Part shown: one piece after another, positions 49,099-57,857 of the stretch
Layout of the letters: every line of letters begins with the position of its first letter
Numbering within the stretch: position 1 is the first letter of the stretch
Source: CAYSCW01 sp964429795
GTDB taxonomy: Bacteria; Acidobacteriota; Aminicenantia; Aminicenantales; Aminicenantaceae
Assembly (NCBI GenBank): GCA_964429795.1
Contig: CAYSCW010000009.1
Coordinates: 1-64,000 of the forward strand
DNA length: 64,000 bases
Reading direction: 5' to 3'
The notes under the pieces: generated by a model
What the model was told of the DNA's origin: nothing
The model's input: only the letters and a program-made list of their open reading frames with translations
Database searches by the model: none
Made by a program: the position numbers and the translations under genes

Positions 49099-50841
49099 TT
49101 ATCCTTTCTTTAGCGCTTTTTCAATCTTAGCCCAGGTGTCACGAAGAGAAACCGTGCGGTTGAAAACCAATAGGTCCACAGAAGAATCTGGATCCAAACA
49201 GAAATAACCCAGTCTGAGAAATTGAAATCGGTCCTCTGGTTTGGCATTCCCAAGACTAGGCTCAACCTGACATCCTGTCAGGACCTCCAGAGATTTAGGA
49301 TTCAGATGGCTCTTGAAATCCTCCTCAGCTTTCCCGGCGGGATCCTCCTTCAAAAACAGTCGTTCATAGAGGCGAACTTCTGCCTTGAGAGAGTGAGGGG
49401 CTGAGACCCAGTGCAATGTCCCCCTGACTATGCGGCCATCCCTGGACCATCCCCCCCTTGTCTGTGGATCATAGGTGCAGTGAAGCTCAACCACCTCTCC
49501 TGTCCGTTCATCCTTGACCACCTTCTCACATTTTATGTAGTAGGCATGCTTAAGCCGCACCTCGCGGCCTGGGGACAAACGGAACCACTTATTAGGGGGA
49601 TCCTGGCGGAAATCGTCTCGTTCAATATAGAGCTTGCGGGAAAAAGGAATCTTTCGTGTCCCCATGCCCATGTCTTCCGGGTTGTTCTCGGCATCCAGCA
49701 TCTCCACTTTGCCTTCCGGGTAGTTGTCGATGATCACCCGTAACGGCTGCAAAACCGCCATCACCCGCTGAGCCCTCTTGTTCAGATCTTCACGAAGGCA
49801 GTGCTCGAGCAGAGCGATATCCACCATGCTCTCTCTCTTGGCCACCCCGATACGGTCACAGAAATTTCTGATGGATTCCGGGGTGTAACCCCGTCTCCGC
49901 AGTCCTGATATGGTGGGCATTCTGGGATCATTCCAACCCTTCACATGACTCTCCTTGACCAGCTCCAGAAGCTTCCGTTTGCTCATCACAGTGTAGCTGA
50001 GATTGAGGCGGGCAAACTCGATCTGCTGGGGATGATGAATGCCTAGCTGATCCAGAAACCAGTCATAGAGGGGCCGGTGGTCTTCAAACTCCAGGGTGCA
50101 AATGGAGTGGGTAATTCCCTCGATAGAGTCAGATTGACCATGAGTCCAATCGTAGGTTGGATAAATACACCACTTGTCTCCTGTTCGATGATGAGAGGCC
50201 CTCAGAATTCGGTACATCACAGGATCTCGCATGTTCAAATTTGGAGAAGACATGTCGATCTTGGCCCGCAGGGTGCGAGATCCGTCGGGAAACTCACCAG
50301 CGCGCATGCGGCGAAACAGATCCAGATTCTCCTCAACTGACCGATTCCGATAAGGACTGTCCTTGCCAGGCTCGGTCAAGGTCCCCCGGAATTCGCGAAT
50401 CTCATCTGGGCTCAAATCGCAGACATAAGCCTTCCCTTTCTTGATCAACTGCTCAGCGTAATCATACAATTGTTCAAAATAGTCGGAAGCATAAAACAGA
50501 CGATCTTCCCAGTTAAATCCAAGCCAGCGAACATCCTCTATGATTGACTGCACATATTCTTCTTCCTCTTTGATAGGGTTGGTATCATCAAAGCGCAGGT
50601 TGCAAAAACCTTTGTATCCGGCTGCAAGACCGAAATTGAGGCAGATGGATTTGGCGTGCCCGATATGAAGATAACCATTGGGTTCAGGAGGAAATCTTGT
50701 ATGGACTCGTCCTCCATATTTGTCTGTTTTCAGGTCCTGTTCGATGATAGTTCGGATAAAATCCAAGAAGGGAGCTGATTCCCCATTGGCTCCTTTCCTA
50801 ACCTCTTGTCTATTTTTGCTGGCTCGTATGACATCCTTCAT
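49099..50841 (-). CDS. glnS: Glutaminyl-tRNA synthetase
   Basis: Charges tRNA-Gln directly. 580 residues. Class I core with HIGH motif in PPEPNGYLHIGHAKS and the KMSKS equivalent VMSKRKL, glutamine/tRNA-binding LRFDDTNPIKEEEEYVQSI and CTLEFEDHRPLYDWFLDQLG, and a C-terminal two-barrel anticodon-binding domain. It lies directly downstream of gltX (19 nt), so glutamyl and glutaminyl synthetases are co-expressed. This implies that the direct Gln pathway is used. The short extra N-terminus (ASKNRQEVRKGANGES) is basic. Confidence 0.96.
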   Translation of the reverse strand: MKDVIRASKNRQEVRKGANGESAPFLDFIRTIIEQDLKTDKYGGRVHTRFPPEPNGYLHIGHAKSICLNFGLAAGYKGFCNLRFDDTNPIKEEEEYVQSIIEDVRWLGFNWEDRLFYASDYFEQLYDYAEQLIKKGKAYVCDLSPDEIREFRGTLTEPGKDSPYRNRSVEENLDLFRRMRAGEFPDGSRTLRAKIDMSSPNLNMRDPVMYRILRASHHRTGDKWCIYPTYDWTHGQSDSIEGITHSICTLEFEDHRPLYDWFLDQLGIHHPQQIEFARLNLSYTVMSKRKLLELVKESHVKGWNDPRMPTISGLRRRGYTPESIRNFCDRIGVAKRESMVDIALLEHCLREDLNKRAQRVMAVLQPLRVIIDNYPEGKVEMLDAENNPEDMGMGTRKIPFSRKLYIERDDFRQDPPNKWFRLSPGREVRLKHAYYIKCEKVVKDERTGEVVELHCTYDPQTRGGWSRDGRIVRGTLHWVSAPHSLKAEVRLYERLFLKEDPAGKAEEDFKSHLNPKSLEVLTGCQVEPSLGNAKPEDRFQFLRLGYFCLDPDSSVDLLVFNRTVSLRDTWAKIEKALKKG

Positions 50842-50860
50842 GTCTCTCCTCCACAGACTC

Positions 50861-52363
50861 CTATGAACCGCCCAATTTCATAAAATCCAGAACTTCGGAA
50901 ATTCGCTGGGAACAATTTTTTATGGGTTGAGGAAACTCCAGCGTGGATCCCTTTTCCACCAGGTGGATAAAGCTGTCCAGTTTCAGCCCTGATAGCCTGG
51001 CTGTCAGGGCAACCCGTAGAGGATGATAAAGGTTTTTGCCCTTGCAGCCTGTCTTGCGCTTTAAATCTTGAGTTAAGACAGCAAATTGATCATAATCGAA
51101 GCTGGAAAGCCGTGAGAGCTTCTCTGCGAAAAGAGGAATAATCCTGGAGGCACACTCTGTTTTAAGCTCCTCTTTGCTTTCATCGTCCATCCTGGAGGGA
51201 GAAAAATGGAAAAGGATTCCCATTTCTTGGGGAAGATCTGACAATCGGTCCACGCGCTCTGCCAGGATTTCCACTGCCTCTTCCAGCCACTTCCAATGAG
51301 CCTCTGTCATTTGATCCGGCAGAAGCCCTGCCTTTTTCAAATGAGGATAAGCCAGTTTTGCTCTATCCGTCGTTTTAAGTCTTCTGATATGTTGGCGGTT
51401 GATCCAGAAGAGTTTTTTGTAGTCGAATATGGCAGAGGAGCGGCTGACTTTGGAAAGGTCGAAAAGCCCGATCAACTCCTCTTTTGTCAAGACCTCCTTG
51501 CCGTCAGGAGGAGCCCAGCCAAGGAGGGCCAGATAGTTGAAGAGCGCCTGAGACAGGATGCCTTGCTTTTCAAACTGATCGACAGCAGTGGCTCCATGGC
51601 GTTTACTCAAACGGGTGTTGTCCTTGCCCATAACCATGGAGAGATGGGCAAAATGAGGCAGGCTGAAACCGAGAGCCTGGTAGATGAGAATCTGGCGGGG
51701 GGTGTTGGAGATGTGGTCTTCTCCTCTTATCACATGGGAGATCTGCATCAGGGCATCATCGATAACCACGGCATAGTTGTAGGCGGGAAGTCCGTTGGAA
51801 CGAACAAGGATCGGATCCCCGATCAATTCCAGATCAAAAGAGAGGGTTCCCCTAACCAAGTCATCGTAGCTGATAGTCCCTTTATCAGGAGTCCTAAGTC
51901 GGACCGTTGCCCTCTCCCCATTCTGGATCCTTTCTTTTGCCTTCTGGGGAGGAATGCTGCGACATTGCCCACTATAAACCGGCATTTTTCCAGCCGCTAT
52001 AGCCTTTCTTCTTTGTTGCTCCAACTCCTGAGGGGAGCAGAAACAGTAAAACGCTTTTTGCCCTTGGAGTAATTTCTGCGTGAAGTCCTGATAAATGTCG
52101 AGGCGCAGCGATTGGCAGTAGGGGCCGAATTTGCCCCCCACATCAGGCCCTTCTTGCCAGTCTAATCCCAGCCAGCGGAGATCCCCCTTCAGTCTTTCTT
52201 CGTACTCTTTGGTCGACCGCTCAACATCTGTGTCTTCCACCCTGAGGATAAAGACTCCCCTCTTCTGGCGGGCAAAAAGCCAATTGAAGAGGGCTGTACG
52301 GGCATTCCCCACGTGGAGGAATCCGGTTGGACTTGGCGCAAAGCGAACCCTAGCTTTATTCAT
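50861..52363 (-). CDS. gltX: Glutamyl-tRNA synthetase
   Basis: Charges tRNA-Glu. 500 residues. Class I: RFAPSPTGFLHVGNARTALF (HIGH region), FILRVEDTDVERSTKEYEER, and KMSKS equivalent TRLSKRHGATAV, then a helical C-terminal anticodon-binding domain (about 325-500). The zinc-binding region shows CFCSPQELEQQRRKAI, with only a partial Cys set. A textbook sigma-70 promoter lies 9-37 nt upstream. First gene of the gltX-glnS-methyltransferase run. Confidence 0.97.
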   Translation of the reverse strand: MNKARVRFAPSPTGFLHVGNARTALFNWLFARQKRGVFILRVEDTDVERSTKEYEERLKGDLRWLGLDWQEGPDVGGKFGPYCQSLRLDIYQDFTQKLLQGQKAFYCFCSPQELEQQRRKAIAAGKMPVYSGQCRSIPPQKAKERIQNGERATVRLRTPDKGTISYDDLVRGTLSFDLELIGDPILVRSNGLPAYNYAVVIDDALMQISHVIRGEDHISNTPRQILIYQALGFSLPHFAHLSMVMGKDNTRLSKRHGATAVDQFEKQGILSQALFNYLALLGWAPPDGKEVLTKEELIGLFDLSKVSRSSAIFDYKKLFWINRQHIRRLKTTDRAKLAYPHLKKAGLLPDQMTEAHWKWLEEAVEILAERVDRLSDLPQEMGILFHFSPSRMDDESKEELKTECASRIIPLFAEKLSRLSSFDYDQFAVLTQDLKRKTGCKGKNLYHPLRVALTARLSGLKLDSFIHLVEKGSTLEFPQPIKNCSQRISEVLDFMKLGGS

Positions 52364-52371
52364 CAGGAATC

Positions 52372-52400
52372 ATATTAATATCCAAAAAGAGCGCAGTCAA
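52372..52400 (-). promoter_or_regulatory. Sigma-70 promoter of gltX-glnS
   Basis: Minus strand: TTGACT (52400-52395), 17 bp, TAATAT (52377-52372). The predicted start is within about 5 nt of the ATG at 52363, so the leader would be nearly absent. Confidence 0.55.
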
Positions 52401-52495
52401 GCCGCTCTGCATCAAGCATTTATTCATAATGGGGCCTAGTTTGTCCATTAAACAAGAAAAAATCAATTTAGGAAAATCAAGAAGGCCTGACCCCG

Positions 52496-52522
52496 ACGCA
52501 ACCTTTTTCTGGTTTGTTGCGT
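52496..52522. promoter_or_regulatory. 7-bp inverted repeat upstream of the small-peptide genes
   Basis: ACGCAAC (52496-52502) and GTTGCGT (52516-52522) are exact complements separated by 13 bp, directly followed by a TATATATAG box (52522-52530). It may be an operator overlapping the promoter of the 52558 gene. Confidence 0.4.
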
Positions 52523-52557
52523 ATATATAGATGATAGAAATGAGAAAGGAGACTTAG

Positions 52558-52743
52558 ATGAAATTCAAAACAAAAGTTGCCATTCTTCTCGCTGCCGTGC
52601 TGCTGACCCTCCTGGGATTCAATCTGATCGCCTCTTCTGGCGCGGTTGAACTTGTCAAGATTGGAAAACAAGCTGGCTATGAAATCATTTCCAACTATTT
52701 GGCCAAGGCAGATACGGCCTCTCATCATTCCTTCAAAGGATAA
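52558..52743 (+). CDS. Small exported or membrane-anchored peptide, 61 residues
   Basis: AAAGGAG lies 7 nt before the ATG. The N-terminus is basic (MKFKTK) followed by a hydrophobic core VAILLAAVLLTLLGFNLIA and SSGA, a plausible signal peptide or single membrane helix. The remaining 33 residues are VELVKIGKQAGYEIISNYLA and KADTASHHSFKG, weakly amphipathic. I do not recognise a family. It is followed 6 nt later by a second tiny reading frame and then a strong terminator, so the mini-operon looks genuine and stands isolated between two long minus-strand blocks. Confidence 0.7.
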   Translation: MKFKTKVAILLAAVLLTLLGFNLIASSGAVELVKIGKQAGYEIISNYLAKADTASHHSFKG

Positions 52744-52749
52744 GACCTA

Positions 52750-52878
52750 GTGAAAAAAGGAATGATGAGTGTCATCACCAAAATTTGGGAATGGTTGTTC
52801 ATTGATTTTGAGAGCTGCGAGCTCTCCATTTCCAGAGGCAGATTAAGCCTTTCCAGACAACCGATTCCCCTCCACTAA
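52750..52878 (+). CDS. Second tiny gene of the peptide mini-operon, 42 residues
   Basis: GTG start with AAAGGA about 8 nt upstream, overlapping the end of the previous gene. The stop at 52876-52878 is 2 nt before the terminator stem. An alternative start is the ATG at 52762, also preceded by AAAAAAGG. The sequence reads MMSVITKIWEWLFIDFESC then ELSISRGRLSLSRQPIPLH: a short amphipathic aromatic helix and a basic tail. No signal peptide. Family unknown. Coding status rests on spacing, ribosome-binding site and its fit between the first gene and terminator. Confidence 0.45.
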   Translation: MKKGMMSVITKIWEWLFIDFESCELSISRGRLSLSRQPIPLH

Positions 52879-52880
52879 GA

Positions 52881-52923
52881 GGCTGCAGTTTCTTCTCCGA
52901 AAGAAAAACTGCAGCCTTTTTTT
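52881..52923 (+). terminator. Strong intrinsic terminator of the peptide mini-operon
   Basis: GGCTGCAGTTT pairs exactly with AAACTGCAGCC, with an additional inner TTCT/AGAA-type stem, and is followed by seven Ts (52917-52923). It is the clearest Rho-independent terminator in the window. Confidence 0.93.
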
Positions 52924-53011
52924 ATCCTCCCCCTATTCCTTAACCCACCATTCGGATAAAAATTTTCCTTCTTGGCGAAATCTCCCCGGTAACTTGCCCG
53001 CCTTTGGCTGA

Positions 53012-53494
53012 CTATTCTTCCTTCTTGATCAAGACCTGCGCCCAAGCAGCGATGGCTTCACTCCGCCCGATCAATCCTATCCCTTCATGGGTCTTGGCTT
53101 TGATACCCAAGTCTTCTTTTTGAACATCAAGAAGAGGACACAAGACATCTTTCATCCGAGAAATATGAGGACACAGCTTTGGCTCTTCGGCGATGATTAT
53201 TGAATCAATGTTTAAGATTTTGAACCCTCTCTCCCTGAGTGTGCTCACCACTTCTTTAAGCAGCTTTGTACTCTGCATGTCTTTGTATTTAGGGTCTGAA
53301 TCGGGAAACATCTGCCCGATGTCTTTCTCTCCCATGGCTCCCAAGAGCCCGTCGATGATAGCATGAATCAGGCAATCCCCATCGGAATGTCCGATAAGGC
53401 CTTGGGCAAAGGGAATCTCCGTCCCTCCCAAAATGAGTTTTCTCCCCCTTTTGAGCCGATGTATATCAAAGCCAAGCCCTGCTTTAATCTGCAA
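53012..53494 (-). CDS. ispF: 2-C-methyl-D-erythritol 2,4-cyclodiphosphate synthase
   Basis: MEP-pathway enzyme that cyclises CDP-ME-2-phosphate, releasing CMP. 160 residues, normal. Zinc ligands in GLGFDIHRL (DxH) and the later HAIIDGLLG. Signatures LIGHSDGDCLIHAIIDGLLG, DIGQMFPDSDPKYKDMQS and KAKTHEGIGLIGRSEAIAAW. It overlaps ispD by 11 nt, as the last gene of the long minus-strand run starting at prs. The sequence immediately 3' (52930-53011) shows no clear terminator. Confidence 0.96.
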   Translation of the reverse strand: MQIKAGLGFDIHRLKRGRKLILGGTEIPFAQGLIGHSDGDCLIHAIIDGLLGAMGEKDIGQMFPDSDPKYKDMQSTKLLKEVVSTLRERGFKILNIDSIIIAEEPKLCPHISRMKDVLCPLLDVQKEDLGIKAKTHEGIGLIGRSEAIAAWAQVLIKKEE

Positions 53495-54149
53495 GAAGAG
53501 CCTCCGCTATATGGATATCTTCCGGGCCGGTGATTTTGATATTTTGTGTATCTCCTTCCACAATATACACCTTCTCTCCTATCCGTTCTACCAAGGAGGC
53601 TTCATCCGTCCCGTAAAAACTGTCTTCCTTTGCCTTTCTCAAGGCCCTCTCAAGCGTTGTGTAGAGGAATCCCTGGGGTGTTTGAACCTTGAAAAGAGTC
53701 AACCTGTCTAACGTCTTCACCACCCTCTCCTCCTCAACCCGTTTGATCGTATCCTCAAGCGAAAGGGCAGGGATGGCCGCACCTTTCTGCTCTGCAGCCT
53801 CGATGACCCTGGAGATCAAATCCTTCCCTACCAGAGGTCTAACTCCATCGTGAACGAGAACGATATCTGCCTGGTCTGGCTGAAGTTGATTGAAACCTGC
53901 CATCACTGAGTCCTGTCTCTTTTCTCCTCCCCTGACCACTGCCGCCAATTTTTTATAGCGGTTGAGGTACTTTTCTCTAAGCCAATCCTCTCTCACCACC
54001 AGGATGATCTCTGTCACCTTCATATGTTCCTCAAAGGTCTCCAGTGTTCTGTCCAAAATAGGTTTTCCTTTCAGAAGCGCAAACTGTTTGGCGCTGCCAA
54101 ACCGCTTTCCCTCACCAGCCGCAACGATAATGGCGGAAACCTTCTTCAT
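53484..54149 (-). CDS. ispD: 2-C-methyl-D-erythritol 4-phosphate cytidylyltransferase
   Basis: MEP-pathway enzyme that couples MEP to CTP. 221 residues. CTP-binding IIVAAGEGKRFGSAKQFALL, RQDSVMAGFNQL, DIVLVHDGVRPLV and C-terminal FYGTDEASLVERIG with VEGDTQNIKITGPEDI. The start overlaps the upstream PIN-TRAM stop as ATGA and its stop overlaps ispF, so translation of the three is coupled. Presence of both IspD and IspF indicates MEP-type isoprenoid synthesis. Confidence 0.96.
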   Translation of the reverse strand: MKKVSAIIVAAGEGKRFGSAKQFALLKGKPILDRTLETFEEHMKVTEIILVVREDWLREKYLNRYKKLAAVVRGGEKRQDSVMAGFNQLQPDQADIVLVHDGVRPLVGKDLISRVIEAAEQKGAAIPALSLEDTIKRVEEERVVKTLDRLTLFKVQTPQGFLYTTLERALRKAKEDSFYGTDEASLVERIGEKVYIVEGDTQNIKITGPEDIHIAEALLAD

Positions 54150-55135
54150 TTCGATTCCTCGTTGTAGCGTCCGAATATCATCTTGCCCACGGTGGTCTGG
54201 AGCACAGAGGTGACGGTGATGTCGATATTCCGGCCGATCATCTTCCTCGAGTTATCCACCACCACCATGGTTCCGTCGTCCAAGTAGGCCACTCCTTGAT
54301 CCTTTTCCTTGCCTTCTTTGAGGATAAAAACTCTCATGGTCTCTCCTGGAAGCACCACGGGCTTCAAGGCGCTGGCCAGCTCGTTGATGTTGAGCACAGT
54401 AATGCCCTGGAGCTGGGCAACCTTGTTGAGGTTGAAATCGTTGGTGATGATCTTCCCATCCAGATGCTTGGCCAGTTCAATCAGTTTGGAATCCACATCC
54501 CTGGTTTCGGGAAAATCCATCTCAGAGATAACGGTAGAGACTCGAGAGGACTTCTGAAGACGGTCCAGGACCTCTAATCCCCTTCTTCCTCTCTGTCTTT
54601 TCATGCCATCGGCGGAATCCGCCACCAGCTGGAGTTCTTTAAGGATAAATTGAGGGATCACAAGGGTACCTTCCACGAAGGCTGTATCGCAGATATCTGC
54701 GATGCGGCCATCGATGATAACGCTTGTATCGAGGATCTTGTAGCTTCGTCCCACACTTTTCTCTCTAAAAAAACGAAAGAGGTAGGCTGGATCCAGCCAT
54801 TCGAACTTCTGGGTTCCCACCAGAAACCCGATGTAAGGCATGATGATGAGAAAAAAGATCCTGATGAAGTAGGTGGTGGAGTTGTCTCGAGCCACAGCTT
54901 GATAAATGGAACCAAGCCCCCAACCCAAGAGAACTCCGGCAAAGGTGCCCACCGTTGAGCTCCAGATGATTTTAAACTCGCTTTTCCTGATTCTGGTTTC
55001 AAGGTAGGTGATGATGGCGCTCAACAGAAAGCCGAGGATAGCTCCTTGATAGCGCGACAGATTAAAGGGAGGGAAAAAATAGCCCGTCGCCGTTATTAAG
55101 GCAACAACGATGATACGAAAAATATGCATGCCCAT
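54146..55135 (-). CDS. PIN-TRAM domain membrane protein (YacL-like)
   Basis: 329 residues. Three to four N-terminal transmembrane helices (about residues 1-115), then a PIN nuclease-like domain with acidic residues in KILDTSVIIDGRIADICDTA, the middle RGLEVLDRL and the later TRDVDSKLIELAKHLDGKI with ITNDFNLNKVAQL. A C-terminal TRAM RNA-binding domain follows (GETMRVFILKEG; IGRNIDITVTSVLQTTVGKM). YacL-type proteins are membrane-bound putative RNases, commonly beside ispD and radA. Intact PIN acidic residues suggest activity. Target unknown. Confidence 0.9.
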   Translation of the reverse strand: MGMHIFRIIVVALITATGYFFPPFNLSRYQGAILGFLLSAIITYLETRIRKSEFKIIWSSTVGTFAGVLLGWGLGSIYQAVARDNSTTYFIRIFFLIIMPYIGFLVGTQKFEWLDPAYLFRFFREKSVGRSYKILDTSVIIDGRIADICDTAFVEGTLVIPQFILKELQLVADSADGMKRQRGRRGLEVLDRLQKSSRVSTVISEMDFPETRDVDSKLIELAKHLDGKIITNDFNLNKVAQLQGITVLNINELASALKPVVLPGETMRVFILKEGKEKDQGVAYLDDGTMVVVDNSRKMIGRNIDITVTSVLQTTVGKMIFGRYNEESK

Positions 55136-55147
55136 AATGACATTTCC

Positions 55148-56503
55148 TCAAAATATGATTCTCAAGGCCTCTCTGATATTATTGACTCCAATCAGTTCTA
55201 GAGAGAGTCTCTCTTCCTTCTCCAAGTGAGTCAGATTCCCCTTGGGAAGGATGACTCTTTTAAAACCCAGAGAGTGGGCTTCTTTAAGCCTTGCAAGGGG
55301 CTGGCTGACTGAGCGAATTTCTCCACTCAAGCCGACCTCTCCGAAGACCGAAATGTCGGCGGGAATTGGTTTATTCTTGATACAGGAAACCACGGCCAAG
55401 ATGACGCCTAAATCTGTGGCCGGCTCGTCAACCGCCAAGCCTCCGGCCACATTGAGATAAATGTCCTCTCCGGCAAAGCTAAGGCCTAGCCTTCTCTCCA
55501 CAATCGCCAGCAGCATAGAAGCTCGAAAATGATCGAGGCCAATGGTCATTCTTCGCGGATTCCCGCTGAATAAGGTGGGGGAGACAAGAGCCTGTATTTC
55601 AGCCAGCAAAGGTCGCGATCCTTTGATAGTGCAGACCACAACACTTCCCGCCTCATCGATCGGTCTTTCTTTTAAGAAGAAGGAAGAAGGATTAGGAATG
55701 ACTTCGAGGCCATGGCCACCCATCTCAAAAATGGCCAGCTCTGAAACTGGGCCAAACCTGTTCTTCAGAGCCCGCAGCACGCGATAAGCATGATCCCGTT
55801 CGCCCTCAAAATAGAGGACCACATCCACCATGTGCTCCAATGATTTCGGGCCGGCCAGAGATCCTTCTTTGGTGATATGACCGATAAGGAAAGAGGAGAC
55901 ATCATTCCTCTTGGCAAAGCGAAACACCTGATTGGCCACCTCCCGCACTTGACTGATGGTCCCGGGGCTTGAAGAAAGCTTGGAAGAGAAAACCGCCTGA
56001 ATGGAATCCAAAACAAAGATTTGAGGCGATAATTTTTCGGCTTGAGCGATGATTCTCTCCAGGTTGTTCTCGGCCAGGAGGTAGAGCTTCCCGTTGCCCA
56101 GGCCGAGCCTTTCACCCCGAATCTTGATTTGCTCCAGAGATTCCTCCCCTGAAACATAGAAGACTTTCTCTCCCTGAGCCGAAAAATCACGGCTTAGCTG
56201 AAGCAGGAGTGTGGACTTTCCGATTCCAGGCTCACCCCCGATCAGCACCAAAGATCCCAGAACAACGCCCCCGCCAAAGACTCTGTTCAACTCCTCAAGT
56301 TGTGTCTTGAATCTCTCCCTTTTTGTCTCTTTGATCTCTTCATAGAGAAGGGGCTTTGAGGGAGGAAAGGCTATCTCGGCACTTACCTCTTCCTCGACTT
56401 CTTCGATCAAAGTGTTCCACTCCCCACAGCTAGGACACCTCCCCATCCATTTGGGGGAATTAAATCCACAGTTCTGACAGATAAAAGCGGTCTTTTGCTT
56501 CAT
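55148..56503 (-). CDS. radA: DNA repair protein RadA (Sms)
   Basis: A branch-migration ATPase in recombinational repair. 451 residues, normal. N-terminal zinc finger CQNCGFNSPKWMGRCPSCGE (C4), RecA-like core with Walker A GGEPGIGKSTLLLQLS, the RadA-specific KNRFG in LRALKNRFGPVSEL and a Lon-protease-like C-terminal domain (LNVAGGLAVDEPATDLGVIL; VSCIKNKPIPADISVFGEVG). Its start overlaps the mlaD stop as ATGA. Confidence 0.96.
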   Translation of the reverse strand: MKQKTAFICQNCGFNSPKWMGRCPSCGEWNTLIEEVEEEVSAEIAFPPSKPLLYEEIKETKRERFKTQLEELNRVFGGGVVLGSLVLIGGEPGIGKSTLLLQLSRDFSAQGEKVFYVSGEESLEQIKIRGERLGLGNGKLYLLAENNLERIIAQAEKLSPQIFVLDSIQAVFSSKLSSSPGTISQVREVANQVFRFAKRNDVSSFLIGHITKEGSLAGPKSLEHMVDVVLYFEGERDHAYRVLRALKNRFGPVSELAIFEMGGHGLEVIPNPSSFFLKERPIDEAGSVVVCTIKGSRPLLAEIQALVSPTLFSGNPRRMTIGLDHFRASMLLAIVERRLGLSFAGEDIYLNVAGGLAVDEPATDLGVILAVVSCIKNKPIPADISVFGEVGLSGEIRSVSQPLARLKEAHSLGFKRVILPKGNLTHLEKEERLSLELIGVNNIREALRIIF

Positions 56504-57810
56504 TGAAGGCCTAACCCAAATCCAAAGAAGAGCTCCCTCTTGGATGCTAAAGTGAAATCATCTATTCCCAAGAGGAGGTACAGATATTTGGAAACAGCAT
56601 ATCTTGTCCACAATCTCAATTGGGGCCGCGGGCTGCGGTTAAAATCAAATCCCTCAAAAGAAACCAGCAACCGATCCTGAAGAGCATAGACATCCACACC
56701 GGCTCCAACATTGGATTCCATAATACCAGCTCTGGGGGAGAACGCCCCCCACCGTATACCCGCCTGCACTGAGTAGACAAATCGCTCCAGCCACGGATCC
56801 CGAATGACCTGCCCCATGAGAAACTTATCCGAGGCCGGCCATAGTCGGAAAGAGAGCGTGGGTTTCATCAATTGACTCTCGCCGTAATAATCGACCCTCA
56901 ACCCCAGAGAGAACCGTAATTCAGAGAAGGGATGGATGACCCTCTGCATTTCGCCCACTGTCTCCTGTGCATCTTCATAAAGATCTGGCTGCTGAATCAG
57001 CTTCCCCAGGGTTCCTTCTCCCTTGTTGATTCTCTCCAATGACTCGTTCAACAGCTTCAAAGATTCCCCTGTCTTACGAATCAACTCTTTTATGCTTTTC
57101 ATGTTTATTTTAATTTCCTCTCTATTTTCCTGGACTGTATCCTTGAGGAGCATGATCAGCTCATCCAGATTATGAGCAACTTCCTCCACCCTCTCATCGA
57201 ACTTCTGGATGGCCTGGGAGGGCATATTCAGGCTGCGGTTGATCTCGTCCTTGTTCTCTCCTAAAATATCCCTCAGATCTGTGGTTAAGGCTGATAGATT
57301 CTCCAAGGTCCCACGAAAGTTCGCTCTAGCCTCCTCGCTGCCGATCAGCCCTCTAATACCCTTTCCCGCCTCCTTGACTTCCTCGCCAATAGAAAGCAAC
57401 AAAGTGCCGATCTGGTCAAAGCTGACCGGGGGGAGACCTTCGATGGTCTCCTGCGGTTGGTAATACTGCTGGCTTTCTCCAGGTAAGATCTCAACGTATT
57501 TCTCTCCCAACAGTCCCAACGCTGCCAGGGTGGCCTTTGATCCTAAAGGGACCTTGACTTCGGGATTGAGAGTCATCTCCACTTGGGCTCGGTTTCTCTC
57601 CAGCCGAATGTCCTTCACATACCCCGCCTTAACACCAGCCATCCTCACCACGGCACGCTTCTCCAAACCAGCCACTGAATCAAAGCTGACAAAGAGGGAA
57701 TATCCTTTCTTTTGGAAAAACACACTCAGGTCTCCAACGATGAAGATGAAAAGGGCTAGTATGACCAGAGCTATGGCGATGAACATGCCGATTTTAAATT
57801 CCCGCTTCAT
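56500..57810 (-). CDS. mlaD: MCE-domain protein, MlaD-like with long C-terminal extension
   Basis: 436 residues. A transmembrane anchor (FKIGMFIAIALVILALFIF) and an MCE domain (about residues 35-110: LFVSFDSVAGLEKRAVVRMA, VEMTLNPEVKVPLGSKATLA, LLGEKYVEILPG) bind phospholipid between the membranes. A helical coiled region follows (about 150-290), then a beta-rich C-terminus (RFSLGLRVDYYGESQLMKPT; LRLWTRYAVSKYLYLLLGID) ending FFGFGLGLQ, which looks like a barrel-type domain, so the protein may span to the outer membrane. The start at 57810 has GAGGAG upstream. An earlier ATG at 57864 would overlap mlaF. Confidence 0.88.
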   Translation of the reverse strand: MKREFKIGMFIAIALVILALFIFIVGDLSVFFQKKGYSLFVSFDSVAGLEKRAVVRMAGVKAGYVKDIRLERNRAQVEMTLNPEVKVPLGSKATLAALGLLGEKYVEILPGESQQYYQPQETIEGLPPVSFDQIGTLLLSIGEEVKEAGKGIRGLIGSEEARANFRGTLENLSALTTDLRDILGENKDEINRSLNMPSQAIQKFDERVEEVAHNLDELIMLLKDTVQENREEIKINMKSIKELIRKTGESLKLLNESLERINKGEGTLGKLIQQPDLYEDAQETVGEMQRVIHPFSELRFSLGLRVDYYGESQLMKPTLSFRLWPASDKFLMGQVIRDPWLERFVYSVQAGIRWGAFSPRAGIMESNVGAGVDVYALQDRLLVSFEGFDFNRSPRPQLRLWTRYAVSKYLYLLLGIDDFTLASKRELFFGFGLGLQ

Positions 57811-57857
57811 CAACATCTCCTCGTCAACAAAACACTCTTTTCTTTTACCACGTTCCT

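Noticed and set aside
51296..52072. 258-codon plus-strand frame opposite gltX
   Set aside because: gltX carries all synthetase signatures.
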